A stretch of 64,000 nt of DNA from Natronomonas salina (GTDB taxonomy: Archaea; Halobacteriota; Halobacteria; Halobacteriales; Haloarculaceae), in contig NZ_CP058335.1 in NCBI RefSeq assembly GCF_013391105.1, forward strand, positions 2,108,001 through 2,172,000. Direction: 5' to 3'. Shown one piece after another: positions 62,672-64,000 of the stretch. Every line of letters begins with the position of its first letter. Position 1 is the stretch's first letter. The position numbers were made by a program, and so were the translations under genes. A model generated the notes under the pieces. The model did no database searches. It saw only the letters and a program-made list of their open reading frames with translations, and had not been told where the DNA came from.

Positions 62672-63450
62672 GAATGGCACTCCCGGACGCCCCGCTCGGT
62701 GATGTGTTGTTGGGTGGTGGACTGCTCGCCGTGGCAGGGGGTGCTGCAAAACTACTTGGTGACCATTTCTTGGGGTGGTTCCGGGAGTACCGAGCGAATC
62801 GTCGTGAGCGAGTCCGTGAGTGGCACAATGAGGTGTTAGGGTTGTTGACCGAGGTGAGATCCGTCGGTGTGTCGGTTCAAACCAGTCGTGAGGTTCCTTT
62901 CGACGAGATAGAGGAATTGAAGCCGAAAACGGTGGAGTTGCGGAAGAAGGTTGATCCGTTCCCAGTTTCAGTCCGTCGAATGGTTGATGCGGAGGTTCTG
63001 GGGAAGACACGAGCAGCGGCCGCTCTCGCGTTTCATTTGACTCATTTCCCGCATCCAGAAGAGGACGCGTCCGTGTCGAAGTTGATCAAACACCAGTACG
63101 AGATTCTGGAACGGCTTGGTACTGATACCTCCGTGGAGGTGGATGAGGCGTTGGAATTGATTGGGGACTTCCAGATGCCGGAGAAGAGTTTGGACGTTTC
63201 CCCTGATGAAGTGGATACGGTGTTAGAGGACTTCGAGGATGAGGCACGGGAGCGTTTCGATGGGACGGTTGATACTGTGGACGAGTTACTGGATTTGCCG
63301 TGGGAGACGTTGGACAGGGTCATCAGCGAGGAGACTCGCAAGCAGATGATTGAGTACGGGATTGACCAGTACTATCAGATCGCGTTGCTCGATAAGCCGC
63401 AGGAGACAAAGTCGGCTCTTTCTCGTTCGATGCATGAGTTGTTCGGTTAG
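62668..63450 (+). CDS. Membrane-anchored helical protein, operon partner
   Basis: The product is 260 aa from a GTG overlapping the upstream stop (an ATG two codons later, at 62674, gives MALPDAPLGD). One N-terminal helix (~10-28, VLLGGGLLAVAGGAAKLLGD) anchors a cytoplasmic domain that is mostly helical and acidic (SVEVDEALELIGDFQMPEKS, LDLPWETLDRVISEETRKQM). The family is unknown. Coupling to the chimera gene suggests joint function. It converges with the next gene, overlapping at the stops. Confidence 0.7.
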   Translation: MRMALPDAPLGDVLLGGGLLAVAGGAAKLLGDHFLGWFREYRANRRERVREWHNEVLGLLTEVRSVGVSVQTSREVPFDEIEELKPKTVELRKKVDPFPVSVRRMVDAEVLGKTRAAAALAFHLTHFPHPEEDASVSKLIKHQYEILERLGTDTSVEVDEALELIGDFQMPEKSLDVSPDEVDTVLEDFEDEARERFDGTVDTVDELLDLPWETLDRVISEETRKQMIEYGIDQYYQIALLDKPQETKSALSRSMHELFG

Positions 63451-64000
63451 TCGTTCGATTCAGGGGAGGGGTTTAGCACGGTGACCTCGGGGTAGTCCTC
63501 GAGGATTTCGGCGACGGGCTCGTGGTGGTCTTCGCCAGTTACGAGACAACCTTCGTCGAAGTGGGATGCGTGATTCGCGATTCTGCGAGCGATGTGGCTG
63601 TTCCTACTCTCGTGGATACTGCCGAGGAACGTCATCATCAGCGCGACTCCAGACACAAAGGGAAGGGAGACGAGGGTAAGAATGGCGGTGCCATGAACGT
63701 CCCAGATGAGGAGGGAGATAACGATCACGGCCCAGTTTGCGCTGAAGTGGAGTTTTGGTGTCTCGGCGATGGTGTCGAGTTTCGGTGTGTCGACGGGGAG
63801 TTTCTCGGCTCCGTGTTCCTGCTCGAGGTGGTCTTCGATGTCTCGGTCATCGCCGAAGATGGGTTTGAGGAGACCGAGGACGATGTCTACCCAGACGATC
63901 ATCATTCCGACGAGGAGCGGAGCGAGCAGGAGGTGGGAGAGTTTCTTAGTGAGGCTGGGAGGTTCGTTGCTTTCCTCGGTGAAGACGGCGTCTGGTAAGT
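63447..64000 (-). CDS. TraB-like membrane protein, 5' end beyond window
   Basis: The minus-strand frame remains open to the window edge (upstream residues LPDAVFTEESNEPPSLTKKL and on), so at least 184 residues are visible and the start is missing. Helices occur at LLLAPLLVGMMIVWVDIVLG, NWAVIVISLLIWDVHGTAIL and LVSLPFVSGVALMMTFLGSI. The tail ESRNSHIARRIANHASHFDE and VTGEDHHEPVAEILEDYPEV resembles the RN-x-x-(M/I)A ... G-x-x-H pattern of TraB proteins. Function is unknown in archaea. Confidence 0.6.
   Translation of the reverse strand, partial: LPDAVFTEESNEPPSLTKKLSHLLLAPLLVGMMIVWVDIVLGLLKPIFGDDRDIEDHLEQEHGAEKLPVDTPKLDTIAETPKLHFSANWAVIVISLLIWDVHGTAILTLVSLPFVSGVALMMTFLGSIHESRNSHIARRIANHASHFDEGCLVTGEDHHEPVAEILEDYPEVTVLNPSPESND

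Noticed and set aside
1-64000. tRNA, rRNA, CRISPR arrays or insertion-sequence transposases
   Set aside because: Looked for T-loop and anticodon stems, regularly spaced repeats, and DDE or IS200-like proteins; none found.

Overview
The window comes from a haloarchaeon (class Halobacteria). The coding sequence is GC-rich and the proteins are strongly acidic. Several families are typical of halophilic archaea: Bat-type HTH_10 regulators, HalOD1, DUF7344 and DUF7563 proteins, amphi-Trp, a TFB initiation factor and PAC2. Many genes have an archaeal TATA box 25-30 nt before the start codon, which implies leaderless transcripts. I see no rRNA, tRNA, CRISPR array, transposase or integrase. Chromosome and megaplasmid cannot be told apart from this sequence.

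Layout. (1) 0-12.5 kb: a less dense regulatory stretch with a TrmB-like regulator, small zinc and membrane proteins, a HalOD1 protein, an acetyltransferase, HTH_10, DUF7344 and PadR regulators, a peroxiredoxin and two convergent histidine kinases. Five copies of a ~57-nt dispersed repeat lie in its intergenic gaps. (2) 12.6-24 kb: a broken gene, a copper module (Met-rich SHOCT protein, CopB-type ATPase), two DoxX proteins flanking two Usp genes and a complete fixABCX operon, and a cysteine-rich NarO/DmsR-like regulator. (3) 24-34 kb: gene remnants among Usp genes, a Ca2+-type P-type ATPase, a VIT1/CCC1 transporter with DUF211, a four-CBS protein fused to a ribosome-hibernation-like domain, and a PAC2 gene cut by an in-frame amber codon. 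(4) 34-41 kb: hemE, hemY/hemG and hemH, an MFS permease, a rhodanese/metallo-beta-lactamase persulfide dioxygenase-like protein and a second cysteine-bearing HTH_10 regulator. (5) 41-54 kb: more Usp genes with DUF2267, CNNM/CorC, UbiB-like kinase, CBS, PfkB, a second VIT1, amphi-Trp and PPOX-fold genes. (6) 54-59 kb: a second SHOCT protein with a YHS permease, two unknown membrane proteins, a SWIM protein and TFB. (7) 59-64 kb: a palindrome-controlled, defence-like operon with lower-GC codon use. It contains a chimera of a nucleotidyltransferase and a type IIG-like methyltransferase that has lost its SAM-binding front.

Together, ten Usp genes (15 Usp domains), fixABCX, DoxX, CBS proteins, PfkB, a PPOX-fold protein, a CtpF-like ATPase, heme synthesis, metal transport and putative redox-sensing regulators look like a low-oxygen or dormancy fitness region. 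The content is reminiscent of the mycobacterial DosR regulon. The most novel-looking item is the operon at 59.2-63.5 kb. Several genes carry single-base disruptions (about 25.15, 25.9 and 53.0 kb) or an in-frame stop (33.56 kb). These could be real decay or residual sequencing errors.
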